A DNA stretch of 64,000 nucleotides from JBFLVU01 sp037444825. GTDB taxonomy: Bacteria; Acidobacteriota; UBA4820; DSQY01. Shown in pieces: positions 34,202 to 42,128 of the stretch. Where the stretch lies: the NCBI GenBank assembly GCA_037444825.1, contig JBBILR010000007.1:54994-118993 (forward strand). Reading direction: 5' to 3'. The notes under the pieces are model-generated. The model made no database searches. It saw only the letters and a list, made by a program, of their open reading frames with translations, and was not told the origin of the DNA. A program made the position numbers and the translations under genes. Each line of letters opens with the position of its first letter. The stretch's first letter is position 1.

Positions 34202-34465
34202 ATGATCAAGGCCGATATCGTGGCGGAAGTGGCCAAGGTGGCCAACCTTCCCCGGCTGAAGGCCCAAGAGTCGGTGGACCTCGTCTTCGACGCCATCCGG
34301 GACGCCCTCGCTCAGGGGGAGCGCGTGGAGTTTCGCGGTTTCGGCGTCTTCAACGTGAAGGAGCGCAAGCGGGGGGTCGGCAGGAACCTCAAGACCGGCG
34401 AGTCGGTTCAGATCCCCCCGGGGAAGACCATCAAGTTCAAGCCGTCCAGCCACTTTTTCGACTGA
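34202..34465 (+). CDS. DNA-binding protein HU family
   Basis: 87 residues, complete HU fold: MIKADIVAEVAKVANL, VEFRGFGVFNVKERK and the arm RNLKTGESVQIPPGKTIKFKPS. It shares the family of the protein at 29327 but is clearly different in sequence. It has its own strong promoter. A general chromosome-compacting role is expected. Confidence 0.92.
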   Translation: MIKADIVAEVAKVANLPRLKAQESVDLVFDAIRDALAQGERVEFRGFGVFNVKERKRGVGRNLKTGESVQIPPGKTIKFKPSSHFFD

Positions 34466-34470
34466 GGCCG

Positions 34471-35370
34471 TTGACCCGTCCCCTTCCGACGACGGAGCGC
34501 GGAGGAGAGCCCTGGCGGAGAAGCCAGGGCCTTCTTCTGTTTCTCACCGTCCTGACCACCCTCCTGGCGGGAGCCTCCCTCTCCCCCCGCCTCTCGGATT
34601 TCGGTGTGGGGGGGTTCTTCGGGGAGTTGATCCGGGAACCGGGCCTCCTGACTCTGGGCCTCCCCTTCAGCCTTTCCCTCCTCTTCATCCTGGGCGTCCA
34701 CGAAATGGGGCACTTTCTGACGGCGAGGAGGCACGGGGTCCCGGCCACCTGGCCCTACTTCCTTCCCGGCCCGCCCTTTCTCTCCCTGGGCACCTTCGGA
34801 GCCTTCATCCGGCTGAAGGGCCCCCTCCCCCACCGGAGGGCCCTGATGGAAACGGGAGCCAACGGTCCCCTCTGGGGCTTCTTGGCGACACTGGTGGTGG
34901 CCCTTCTGGGGCTGTGGGCGGGCACCCTCGGCTACCGGTCGCCCCAGGACCTGGGCTTCAACGTGGGGCTCCCCGCCGCCCTGTGGCTCCTCCGGGGGCT
35001 TCTGACGCACCGCTGGGAGTGGACCCTCACCTTCTTCGACAACCCCCTCCTGCTTTCCGCCTGGCTGGGCTTTCTCGTCCAGGGGCTGAACCTGCTCCCC
35101 ATGGGGCAGCTGGACGGGGGCCACGTGGTCTACGCCTTTTTCGGGAGGCGCCACCGCCTGGTGAGCGCCGGCACGGCCCTTCTCTTCGCGCTCCTGGGTG
35201 TCCTCTGCCCCCAGTGGCTCCTCTGGGTGGGCCTCCTCATCTTCGTCCTGGGCCTGCGCCACCCGGCGACCCTCGACGACGACCTCCCCCTGGGCCAGGG
35301 CGCGGTCCTAAGGGGTCTTCTGTCCCTGGGGGTCTTCCTCCTCTGTTTCGTGCCCGTTCCTTTTCCCTGA
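34471..35370 (+). CDS. Site-2 protease family (M50) membrane metalloprotease
   Basis: 299 residues with about seven membrane segments. The zinc motif HEMGH lies in LFILGVHEMGHFLTARRHG and the third ligand in NLLPMGQLDGGH. The most upstream supported start is a TTG at 34471, preceded by GAGG, only 6 nt after the HU stop; no ATG exists before the catalytic part. It probably cleaves a membrane-spanning substrate such as an anti-sigma factor; the substrate is unknown. Co-transcription with HU is likely. Confidence 0.85.
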   Translation: MTRPLPTTERGGEPWRRSQGLLLFLTVLTTLLAGASLSPRLSDFGVGGFFGELIREPGLLTLGLPFSLSLLFILGVHEMGHFLTARRHGVPATWPYFLPGPPFLSLGTFGAFIRLKGPLPHRRALMETGANGPLWGFLATLVVALLGLWAGTLGYRSPQDLGFNVGLPAALWLLRGLLTHRWEWTLTFFDNPLLLSAWLGFLVQGLNLLPMGQLDGGHVVYAFFGRRHRLVSAGTALLFALLGVLCPQWLLWVGLLIFVLGLRHPATLDDDLPLGQGAVLRGLLSLGVFLLCFVPVPFP

Positions 35371-35453
35371 AGGCCCGAATCCCCGCGCGGAACGGGGCGG
35401 GCGAGGGAACGGCAAACGGAGGGAGGGACGGGGCACGGGAATTCCGCGGGAGC

Positions 35454-35489
35454 AAAAAACCGCCGGTCCACATCTCGGGCCCGAGGCGG
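35454..35489 (-). terminator. Likely terminator after moaA
   Basis: On the minus strand CCGCC (35489-35485) pairs with GGCGG (35464-35460), with a CTCGGGCCCGAG palindrome inside, and six T residues follow at 35459-35454. Confidence 0.5.
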
Positions 35490-35508
35490 GAACCGCTTCC
35501 GTTTCGGG

Positions 35509-36453
35509 CTAGCCCCCCACGGCCCCCATGGCCTCCGCCCGAACCATGTCCGCTGGAGGACGTTTGGCCCGCAAGTAGGGGAACAGCCGGGCCTCCGCCC
35601 CATCCGGGCCTTCCCTCTTCCACAGGCCGGCGAGGTCGAAGCCCGCCCCGTCCATGAGGCAGCGGAAGAGACGCCCCCTCGCGTCCAGGCGGAGCCGGTC
35701 ACAGGCGCCGCAGAAGCCCTCCGAGACGGGGGTGATCCACCCCACCCGGACACGGCGGCCCCGCCAGGAAAGAAGACCCGTTCGGGAGGGGGACGGGCCC
35801 GGATCCCCGGCCTCCCACCCCTCCAGGCCGAGGCGGCGCCGGACCTCTCCCGCGGCGACGTACTCCGAGGCGGTCCATTCCGCCTGGGACCCCGTCTCCA
35901 TGAGTTCGATGAAGCGGACCTCCAGCCCCTCCCCCGCCGCGAAGTCCAGGAGGTCGGGAACGTCCTCCCGAAAGGTGCTCCTTCGCAGAACGGCGTTGAG
36001 CTTCAGGGGGACGAGGCCGGCCTGCCGGGCGGCCTCGAGGCCGCGGAGGGCGCTCCGGACGTCGCCGCCCCGGGTGAGGAGGAAGTAGCGGTCGGGGTCG
36101 AGGGTGTCGAGGTGGAGGTTCACCCGGTTGAGCCCCGCCTCCCGAAGTTCCTCCGCGAGATCGGGAAGGAGGATTCCATTGGTGGTGAGGTTCACCTCTT
36201 CCACGCCGGGCAGGGCGGCGAGGATACTCACCAGGCGGGGAAGGCCGCTCCGCACCAGCGGCTCGCCCCCCGTCAGGCGGATCTTCCGGAGGCCCAGGCG
36301 GCCGGCCAGGAAAGCCGCCAACTCCCCGAGCTCCTCCAGCGACGGCAGGAAAGCGTGGGGCACGGAGGGCACCCCCTCGGGGGGCATGCAGTACCGGCAC
36401 CGAAGGTTGCACCGGTCGGTGACCGAAAGCCGGAGCGTCCGATAGAGGGCCAT
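35509..36453 (-). CDS. moaA: GTP 3',8-cyclase (molybdenum cofactor synthesis)
   Basis: 314 residues. The radical-SAM cluster is in SVTDRCNLRCRYCMPPEG, with LTGGEPLVR for SAM binding, and the second cluster in FCGACDRLRL plus a later cysteine. The chain ends in GG, the C-terminal pair needed by MoaA. It makes 3',8-cyclo-GTP from GTP. There is no good ribosome site of its own: the ATG follows the stop of a 27-codon ORF by one base. No other moa gene is in the window. Confidence 0.95.
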   Translation of the reverse strand: MALYRTLRLSVTDRCNLRCRYCMPPEGVPSVPHAFLPSLEELGELAAFLAGRLGLRKIRLTGGEPLVRSGLPRLVSILAALPGVEEVNLTTNGILLPDLAEELREAGLNRVNLHLDTLDPDRYFLLTRGGDVRSALRGLEAARQAGLVPLKLNAVLRRSTFREDVPDLLDFAAGEGLEVRFIELMETGSQAEWTASEYVAAGEVRRRLGLEGWEAGDPGPSPSRTGLLSWRGRRVRVGWITPVSEGFCGACDRLRLDARGRLFRCLMDGAGFDLAGLWKREGPDGAEARLFPYLRAKRPPADMVRAEAMGAVGG

Positions 36454-36454
36454 G

Positions 36455-36538
36455 TCAGCGCCGGGCAGAGCGAAGGGGCGGGCGGTTCTTTTGGGCCTGG
36501 AGGCGAAGGATGGAGAGGGGTTCCGAACGGCGTTGCAT
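36455..36538 (-). CDS. 27-codon upstream ORF directly before moaA
   Basis: Begins with ATG at 36538 and an ideal AAAGGAG site six bases upstream. The stop lies one base before the moaA ATG. The product is short and basic, rich in Arg (MQRRSEPLSILRLQ at its start, ending RSARR). Ribosomes that finish it would be placed on the moaA start, so translational coupling is likely. No run of a single amino acid codon suggests classical attenuation. Confidence 0.6.
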   Translation of the reverse strand: MQRRSEPLSILRLQAQKNRPPLRSARR

Positions 36539-36661
36539 GGTCATCTCCTTTCCGAACACGGGAGGCCGGACCGTTTCCAGCCCGACCCTCGGGGCGGAGC
36601 CCTTGCCCCGCCCGCCGTCCGCCGCGCCTTGGCCGGGGCCGTAGGCCCGGCGGATCGGAGA
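36539..36661 (-). promoter_or_regulatory. Structured GC-rich 5' leader of moaA, possible riboswitch
   Basis: About 120 nt of non-coding leader between the predicted start site and the small ORF. In the transcript a TCCGCC/GGCGGA stem encloses a GGGCC-TAC-GGCCC hairpin; a GGGGC/GCCCC hairpin follows. moaA genes of other bacteria often have a molybdenum-cofactor-sensing leader (Moco RNA), so a similar role is possible, but I could not match the Moco consensus by eye. Confidence 0.45.
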
Positions 36662-36668
36662 CGAAAGT

Positions 36669-36697
36669 AGTATAGTTTCCTCCCGGGTCTCCTGCAA
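36669..36697 (-). promoter_or_regulatory. Promoter of moaA
   Basis: On the minus strand TTGCAG (36697-36692), 17-nt spacer, TATACT (36674-36669); transcription would start near 36662, about 208 nt before the moaA ATG. Confidence 0.72.
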
Positions 36698-36788
36698 GCC
36701 CGAAACCGGGAAGAACTTCGTTTCGTAGTCGGTTGTCCGGAGGCGGGGCCCGCCGCCCGAAGGACCGGCCACCCCCCCGAAAGGACCG

Positions 36789-36794
36789 TAGAAT
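36789..36794 (+). promoter_or_regulatory. -10 element (TAGAAT within GTAGAATGGG) upstream of the S9 peptidase
   Basis: TAGAAT 27 nt before the ATG, followed by GGG; no clear -35. Confidence 0.45.
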
Positions 36795-36821
36795 GGGCCC
36801 CTGGACCCGAAGGGAGAAGCC

Positions 36822-38768
36822 ATGAACCCCCGAAGCCGAACGCTCCTGCTCGCCGTCTCGCTCACGGCCCTGCCCCTGCTGGCGGAAGCCCAATCCGGTT
36901 CCTACTCGGGCCACGGCGCCGAGTCGGTCCCGCCGGAGGTCCTGGCCCGGTACGCCCCCCCGCCCCTGCCCCAAGAACTTTCCCGAAAGATCCAAGGGCT
37001 CATGGACATCCGCTCCCCCGGCCTGGGAAGGGTCTCCCCCGACGGCAACCGCCTCTTTTTCACGTGGTCGGTCACCGGCTCCTCCCAGATTTGGCGCCTG
37101 GACGGCCCCGACCGCTTCCCCGTCCAGCTCACCGGAGGCGAGGACCGCACCACCCTGGCGGGAATCACCCCCGACGGAAAGACCCTCTTCGTGCAGCGGG
37201 ACTACAGCGGCGAGGAGAACCCCGGCCTCTACACCCTTTCCGCCGAGGGAGGCCCCCTCGTCCCCATCCAGCACCTCAAGGGGGTCCAGACCTTCTTCCA
37301 GTTCGTGAGCGAGGATGGGCGGTATCTCTACTTCACTTCCAACGACCGGAGGCCCGACGCGTACGCCCTCTACCGGCAAGAGCTGGCCACCGGTCGGCGG
37401 GAAACCCTCCTCGACGAACCCGGCCTCTGGCACGTGGCCGACCACCGGCCCGACGGACGCCTCCTCCTGGTGAAGGCCACCGGATCGCTCTGGGCGGAGT
37501 ACTGGGAATGGGATCCCCTGGAGCGCAAGCTCTCTCCGCTGCTCGGGCAGGGGGAGAAGGAAGATTACACGGTGCGCTACGGCGCACGCCCGGGCCAGTT
37601 CCTCGTCCTGACCCCCCGCTTCGGGGAGTTTCGGAGGCTGTACCGCTACGAAGGCGGCCGCTTCGTTCCCCTCACCCCCGACCTCTCCGCGGACGTCTCC
37701 GACTTCTCCATCGACGAGGCGCGGAACCGGATCCTCTATACGGTGAACGAGGGGGGCTACACGCGGCTCTTCGGTCTGGACGCCTCCACCTTCGCCCCCC
37801 TGGCGCTTCCCCCGCTTCCCCCGGCGGACCACGTCTACGCGGGGAACACCACCCCCGACGGCCGGTACACCACCCTCGGCCTCGAGACCGCCACCTCCCC
37901 GCCGGTGAGCTGGGTCTTGGACTGGAAGACCGGAACCCTCACCCGCTGGGCGGTCCCCAGCGCCCCGGAGGCGGACACCCGGCGCTTCGCCGCCGCCTCC
38001 CTCGAGTACTACCCGGCCCGGGACGGGACGAAAATCCCCATGTTCGTCCGCCGCCCCCCCTCCTGCACCGGCGGGCCCTGCCCGGTGGTGGTGAGCTTCC
38101 ACGGCGGCCCCGAAGGGCAGGCCCAACCCGGGTTCAACCCCATGGCCCAGCTCTTCGTGGACGCCGGGTTCGTCTACGTGGAGCCCAACGTCCGAGGGAG
38201 CGAGGGCTACGGCAAGTCCTGGCTCGCCGCCGACGACGGCCCCAAACGCCTTCAGGTGATCACCGACATCGAAGACTGCGCCCTCTTCATCCGAAAGGCC
38301 TGGGCCGTGGACGGGAAGGCCCCCCGCATCGGCGTGATGGGGGGGAGTTACGGCGGCTACTCGGTGCTGATGGCCATGACGAGGTTCGCCGGCGCCTACG
38401 ACGCGGGATGTTCCATCGTGGGGATCTCCAACCTGCTGACCTTCCTGGAGAACACCGCCCCCTACCGCCGCATCCTCAGGATCTCGGAGTACGGGGACCC
38501 GGAGAAGGACCGGGAAGCCCTCCTCGCCCTCTCCCCCACCACCTACGCCGACCGCCTCTCGGCCCCCCTGCTCCTCATCCAAGGGGCCACCGACCCCAGG
38601 GTTCCCGTCGGGGAGGCCATCCAGATGTACGAAGCCGCCCAGAAGAGGAAGGTGCCTTCCCGGCTGATGATCTTCCCCGACGAGGGCCACGGCGCCAGCA
38701 AACGGGCCAACCGCGTCCTCATGTTCGGCCACGCCTTTCTCTGGATGCAGGAGCACCTGAAGCCCTGA
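36822..38768 (+). CDS. Exported S9-family prolyl-oligopeptidase-type peptidase
   Basis: 648 residues with a signal peptide ending AEAQSG. The first 390 residues show WD40/beta-propeller-type repeats (SPDGNRLFF, TPDGKTLFV, SEDGRYLYF, RPDGRLLLV). The catalytic domain has HGGPEGQAQPG, nucleophile GGSYGGY, acidic GATDPRVPVGEA and DEGHG, so the Ser-Asp-His triad is complete. Such enzymes cut short peptides, often dipeptides, in the periplasm. A GGGAGAAG ribosome site precedes the ATG. Confidence 0.93.
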   Translation: MNPRSRTLLLAVSLTALPLLAEAQSGSYSGHGAESVPPEVLARYAPPPLPQELSRKIQGLMDIRSPGLGRVSPDGNRLFFTWSVTGSSQIWRLDGPDRFPVQLTGGEDRTTLAGITPDGKTLFVQRDYSGEENPGLYTLSAEGGPLVPIQHLKGVQTFFQFVSEDGRYLYFTSNDRRPDAYALYRQELATGRRETLLDEPGLWHVADHRPDGRLLLVKATGSLWAEYWEWDPLERKLSPLLGQGEKEDYTVRYGARPGQFLVLTPRFGEFRRLYRYEGGRFVPLTPDLSADVSDFSIDEARNRILYTVNEGGYTRLFGLDASTFAPLALPPLPPADHVYAGNTTPDGRYTTLGLETATSPPVSWVLDWKTGTLTRWAVPSAPEADTRRFAAASLEYYPARDGTKIPMFVRRPPSCTGGPCPVVVSFHGGPEGQAQPGFNPMAQLFVDAGFVYVEPNVRGSEGYGKSWLAADDGPKRLQVITDIEDCALFIRKAWAVDGKAPRIGVMGGSYGGYSVLMAMTRFAGAYDAGCSIVGISNLLTFLENTAPYRRILRISEYGDPEKDREALLALSPTTYADRLSAPLLLIQGATDPRVPVGEAIQMYEAAQKRKVPSRLMIFPDEGHGASKRANRVLMFGHAFLWMQEHLKP

Positions 38769-38793
38769 CCGGGGCCGAGCGAGGAGGTTTTCC

Positions 38794-38830
38794 AAGGGGG
38801 GAGGCGGCCGGCCTCCCCCTTGCCTTTTTT
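38794..38830 (+). terminator. Terminator of the S9 peptidase gene
   Basis: GGGGGAGGC and GCCTCCCCC form the stem (about 38796-38819) and six T residues follow at 38825-38830. Confidence 0.85.
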
Positions 38831-38842
38831 CCTAGACAAGGA

Positions 38843-38874
38843 GGCCGCTCATCCGTCTCATCGGATGAGGGGCC
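38843..38874 (+). ncRNA. Candidate structured RNA element between two terminators
   Basis: GGCC-G-CTCATCCG (38843-38855) pairs with CGGATGAG-G-GGCC (38862-38874), a 12-bp stem with one G-G mismatch and a six-base loop. No gene occupies 38769-39027. The hairpin is followed 57 nt later by a second strong terminator, so a short separate transcript is possible. No promoter was found for it. Confidence 0.3.
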
Positions 38875-38930
38875 ACTCAACGAGCCGCCCCCCTCCCCGA
38901 GGCTTCAACCCTCCTTCCCTCCTTCAGGCA

Positions 38931-38962
38931 GGGCCCGCCCCCCGGGGCGGGCCCACTTTTTT
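38931..38962 (+). terminator. Second strong terminator upstream of the EPS transferase gene
   Basis: GGGCCCGCCCC (38931-38941), two-base loop, GGGGCGGGCCC (38944-38954), then AC and six T residues. It terminates no known gene other than read-through from the S9 peptidase. Confidence 0.8.
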
Positions 38963-39000
38963 CCCGCGCCGGCCCTCCCGCCGCCCGGCGGCCCTTGTGC

Positions 39001-39006
39001 TACAAT
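39001..39006 (+). promoter_or_regulatory. -10 element (TACAAT) of the EPS transferase gene
   Basis: TACAAT 21 nt before the ATG; no clear -35. Confidence 0.42.
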
Positions 39007-39027
39007 CCCCTCGCCAAGGAAGTGGGG

Positions 39028-40476
39028 ATGCTCAAGGCCTACCGCTACCAGTTCAACCTCGCCTGCGGCCTTGCGGACCTCTCGGCCCTGGTCGCGGCCT
39101 TCTTCCTCGCGTACGGGCTGCGGCGGGACCTCTTTCCGCCTCTCTTCCCTTCCCTGGCGAGCCGGCCGGTCTTCCCGCTGGGGGCCTATTTCCCGGTTTT
39201 TCTCCTCTCCTCCTTCGTCGTCCTGGTTTCCCTGTATGCCCTTCGGGGCTACTCCCAGAGCCCCAGCCTGCCCCTCACCTCCTCTTTTCTGCTGAACTTC
39301 CGGGCCAACGCCGCCGCCTTCCTGGTGACGCTGGCCCTGGCCTACCTCCTGAAATTGACCTTCCTCAGCCGGATCTTCCTCGTTTCCTACCTACTGCTCT
39401 TTCTGGCCCTCTCCACCGCGGGGAGGTACCTTCTCGCCCTGTGGTTCCGGCGGTCCGCCCAGCGCGGCCGGTTCAGCCGGCGCGTCTTTTTGGTGGGGTG
39501 CGGCGTCCAGGCGCAGGTCCTGGCGCGCAGGCTACTCGAACGCCCCGAACTGGGGGTCCGGGTCCAAGGCTTTCTCACCGACCCTTCGGAGCAGGAGCCG
39601 GACCAGATCCGGGCCATGGAGGCGCTGGGCCTGCGCCACGCCGGCCCCGTCTCCGCCCTTCCGGCCCTCCTGGTGCGGGAGGTGGTGGACGGGGTTCTCT
39701 TCTGCATCCCGGCGGCCAATCTGGGGGCCTTCGAGGACCTCTTCCTTCTTTGCGAGGACCAGGGGGTGGACACCCTCATGGCCGCCAACCTCTTCCCGCA
39801 CCTGGTGGCCCAGGTCCACCTGGAACGTCTGGAGGAACTCCCCCTCCTCCGCTTCACCACCCTCCCCCAGAACTACGTCGCCCTCTTCCTCAAGCGGGTC
39901 CTGGACATCGTCGTCTCCGCGGCGGGGCTCCTGCTTCTCTCCCCTCTGCTGGCCCTCATCGCCCTCCTCATCAAGGCGACCTCCCCGGGACCCGTCCTTT
40001 TCAGCCAGGAGCGTGTGGGGCTCCACGGGAGGCGCTTCCGCTGCCACAAGTTCCGAACCATGGTGGTGGGGGCGGAAGGCATGCAGCGGGACCTCGCCCA
40101 CCTCAACGAGGCCGACGGGCCCGTCTTCAAGATCCGCAACGATCCCCGGGTGACCCCCGTGGGCCGGTTCCTGAGGAAGTTCTCCCTGGACGAGCTGCCC
40201 CAGCTGTGGAACGTCCTCGTGGGCGACATGTCCCTGGTGGGTCCCCGTCCCCCCATCCCCTCGGAGGTGGAGAAGTACGAGCGCTGGCAGAGGCGGAGGC
40301 TCTCCATGCGCCCCGGAATCACTTGCCTTTGGCAGATCTCCGGACGGAGCGAACTGGACTTCGAGACGTGGATGCGCCTCGACCTCCAGTACATCGACCA
40401 CTGGTCGCTCACCCTGGATTTCGTGATCCTTCTCAAGACCGTGCCGGCCGTCCTCAGCGCCCGTGGGGCCGCCTGA
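39028..40476 (+). CDS. Exopolysaccharide polyprenyl-phosphate sugar-phosphate transferase (WbaP/PssA type)
   Basis: 482 residues. Four N-terminal membrane segments and a central nucleotide-binding-like CoA_binding_3 part (VFLVGCGVQAQVLARRLLE) precede the C-terminal sugar transferase: KRVLDIVVSAAGLLLLSP membrane hairpin, SQERVGLHGRRFRCHKFRTM, DELPQLWNVLVGDMSLVGPRPP and RPGITCLWQISGR. It would start a repeat unit by moving a sugar phosphate onto undecaprenyl phosphate at the inner membrane. No other polysaccharide genes are beside it, so it is an orphan. The start follows GGAAGTGGGG. Confidence 0.92.
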   Translation: MLKAYRYQFNLACGLADLSALVAAFFLAYGLRRDLFPPLFPSLASRPVFPLGAYFPVFLLSSFVVLVSLYALRGYSQSPSLPLTSSFLLNFRANAAAFLVTLALAYLLKLTFLSRIFLVSYLLLFLALSTAGRYLLALWFRRSAQRGRFSRRVFLVGCGVQAQVLARRLLERPELGVRVQGFLTDPSEQEPDQIRAMEALGLRHAGPVSALPALLVREVVDGVLFCIPAANLGAFEDLFLLCEDQGVDTLMAANLFPHLVAQVHLERLEELPLLRFTTLPQNYVALFLKRVLDIVVSAAGLLLLSPLLALIALLIKATSPGPVLFSQERVGLHGRRFRCHKFRTMVVGAEGMQRDLAHLNEADGPVFKIRNDPRVTPVGRFLRKFSLDELPQLWNVLVGDMSLVGPRPPIPSEVEKYERWQRRRLSMRPGITCLWQISGRSELDFETWMRLDLQYIDHWSLTLDFVILLKTVPAVLSARGAA

Positions 40477-40479
40477 CCC

Positions 40480-42045
40480 TTACCGGTCCTCCCCCTTCGG
40501 CGCGGGCTCGGTGACCCACGGGGCCGTGAAAAGAAGGACCGCCAGGATGGCGTACGCGGCCGCGTGGGACCACGCGGGCCTCAAGACCCCCACGGTGTCC
40601 GAAGGCAAAATGGCGTAAGCGTGGACGAGCCCCGCCGCCGAGAGGGCCGACCCCGCCAGGCACCAGAGGGCCGCCCGCGGAAAACGCCCCTCGATGAGGT
40701 GGACCGTGGCCGCGGAGAGGACCATGGAGGTGAAGATGAAGCCCTGTTCCAGGGAGAAGGCCCCATGGATCCAGGTGTCGCTCCGGGCGAAAGCGTCCAG
40801 GAGCCCCTCGGTGAAGGGTGGTCCTCCGGGCCCTCCCATCCCCGCCGCCCGGAGTCCCGCCTTGGCCATGAGCGCCCCCCAGGCCGCCAGCCCGGGCAGG
40901 ATGCCCAGCACCACCGCCGGGGCGTGTTCCCGGGGGGTGGCCCGAAAGGCCTGGGCGGAGATGACGATGCCGATCCAGAGGACGATGGCCATTCCCGCGT
41001 CCACGGGGACCGCCCACGCCACGAGGCCCGCCGTTCCGGTGAGGCAGACCGCCGTGAAGAAGAGGGCGTTGAGGATCGAGTAACCGGCCCTCGCCCCCAG
41101 GGACTTCCAGCCGGGGTGGCCGATGTAGATCGTCGTGGGAAAGCAGGAGCCGAAGGCCGCCGCCGCCAGGCTCCCCAGGCCGTTGACGGCCAGGGAAGGG
41201 CGGGTGGGGTAACGGTCCCCCGCCGCCTCCGCCGAATCGAGGTTCTGCAAGGACCCCACCACGTTGAAGAGCCCCATGGGCAGGATGATGGAGAAGAAGG
41301 CCACTCCGTAGCCGGAAACGGCCCCCGCCCAGAGGTCCCCAAGAACCGGCACGGGAAGGTGAAGGCCCGCCGGAGCGGGGACCGCGCCCTGGGGGGCGAT
41401 GCCCGTGAGCCAGGAGAGGCATGTCCCCGCCGAAACCGCCAGAAGCCCCCCGGGGATTCCGCCCCGGAAGCGGACGCCCCCGAAGTAGGTCAAAAGGAGG
41501 ATCCCCAGGGTGGTGAGGCCCACCACGGGGCGGGCGAAGGTCCGGAAGAGGAATCCCAGGGAGATAAAGCCCAGGGCGATGCCGGAGAGGGTGGAGAGGA
41601 GGGCGGCCCTCGGCGTGCTTCGCCGGAGGCGGTCGGCCAGGAAGGCCCCGCCGAACTCGATGAGGCCCGAGCCGGCGCAGGCCACCAAACCGGCCCGCCA
41701 GGCGGCGGACGCCGGGTCGGGGTCGTGGGCCGCCTCCGCCGAGAGGCGGGCGGGGAGCATGACCAAAAACACGTACGCGAAGAGCGAGACGGTGTTGATG
41801 CCGTAGGGGAGGGCGCAGACGTCGCTTCGCCCCTCCTTCTTTCCCAGCCGCAGGGCCTGCCGGGCGTAGTAAAGGTTTCCCACCAGGAGCGATACGGCCA
41901 CCCCCGGCAGGACCCTTCCGTAGAGGAGCCCGTCGGAGAAGCCCAGGACGGTTCGGCAGAGGGCGTCGATGAGGAGGACCTGGACGAGGTTGTCCAGGGC
42001 CAGGCCGAAGAAGCCGTCCACGTCCCCCCGCACGAAGAGGCGCAC
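40480..42045 (-). CDS. Xanthine/uracil permease-like (NCS2/AzgA) membrane transporter
   Basis: 521 residues with 12 to 14 hydrophobic segments. The pattern ALPYGINTVSLFAYVFLVMLP near the N-terminus, IALGFISLGF and NVVGSLQNLDSAEAAGDRYPTRPSLAVNGLGSLAAAAFGSCFPTTIYIGHPGWKSLGAR resemble the NCS2 nucleobase-cation symporter fold. It is not close enough to assign a nucleobase by eye. It starts with GTG at 42045 after GGGGAGGAGAACG. Divergent from the ArnD-like gene. Confidence 0.76.
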   Translation of the reverse strand: MRLFVRGDVDGFFGLALDNLVQVLLIDALCRTVLGFSDGLLYGRVLPGVAVSLLVGNLYYARQALRLGKKEGRSDVCALPYGINTVSLFAYVFLVMLPARLSAEAAHDPDPASAAWRAGLVACAGSGLIEFGGAFLADRLRRSTPRAALLSTLSGIALGFISLGFLFRTFARPVVGLTTLGILLLTYFGGVRFRGGIPGGLLAVSAGTCLSWLTGIAPQGAVPAPAGLHLPVPVLGDLWAGAVSGYGVAFFSIILPMGLFNVVGSLQNLDSAEAAGDRYPTRPSLAVNGLGSLAAAAFGSCFPTTIYIGHPGWKSLGARAGYSILNALFFTAVCLTGTAGLVAWAVPVDAGMAIVLWIGIVISAQAFRATPREHAPAVVLGILPGLAAWGALMAKAGLRAAGMGGPGGPPFTEGLLDAFARSDTWIHGAFSLEQGFIFTSMVLSAATVHLIEGRFPRAALWCLAGSALSAAGLVHAYAILPSDTVGVLRPAWSHAAAYAILAVLLFTAPWVTEPAPKGEDR

Positions 42046-42063
42046 CGTTCTCCTCCCCGGGGA

Positions 42064-42069
42064 ATTGTA
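42064..42069 (-). promoter_or_regulatory. -10 element (TACAAT) of the permease gene
   Basis: On the minus strand GGGTACAAT ends at 42064, 19 nt before the GTG start. It is the exact inverted copy of the -10 on the other strand at 42102-42110. Confidence 0.5.
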
Positions 42070-42104
42070 CCCGATGAACGCCTCTTCTTCCGCTCCGATT
42101 TGGG

Positions 42105-42110
42105 TACAAT
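42105..42110 (+). promoter_or_regulatory. -10 element (TACAAT) of the ArnD-like gene
   Basis: GGGTACAAT at 42102-42110, 18 nt before the GTG start; the divergent permease has an identical 9-bp element. Confidence 0.5.
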
Positions 42111-42128
42111 GGGGGCGGAGGAGGGACC

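Noticed and set aside
36273..38795. An 840-residue minus-strand frame opposite the S9 peptidase
   Set aside because: It would run through the moaA promoter and leader and has no domain, while the peptidase is complete on the plus strand.
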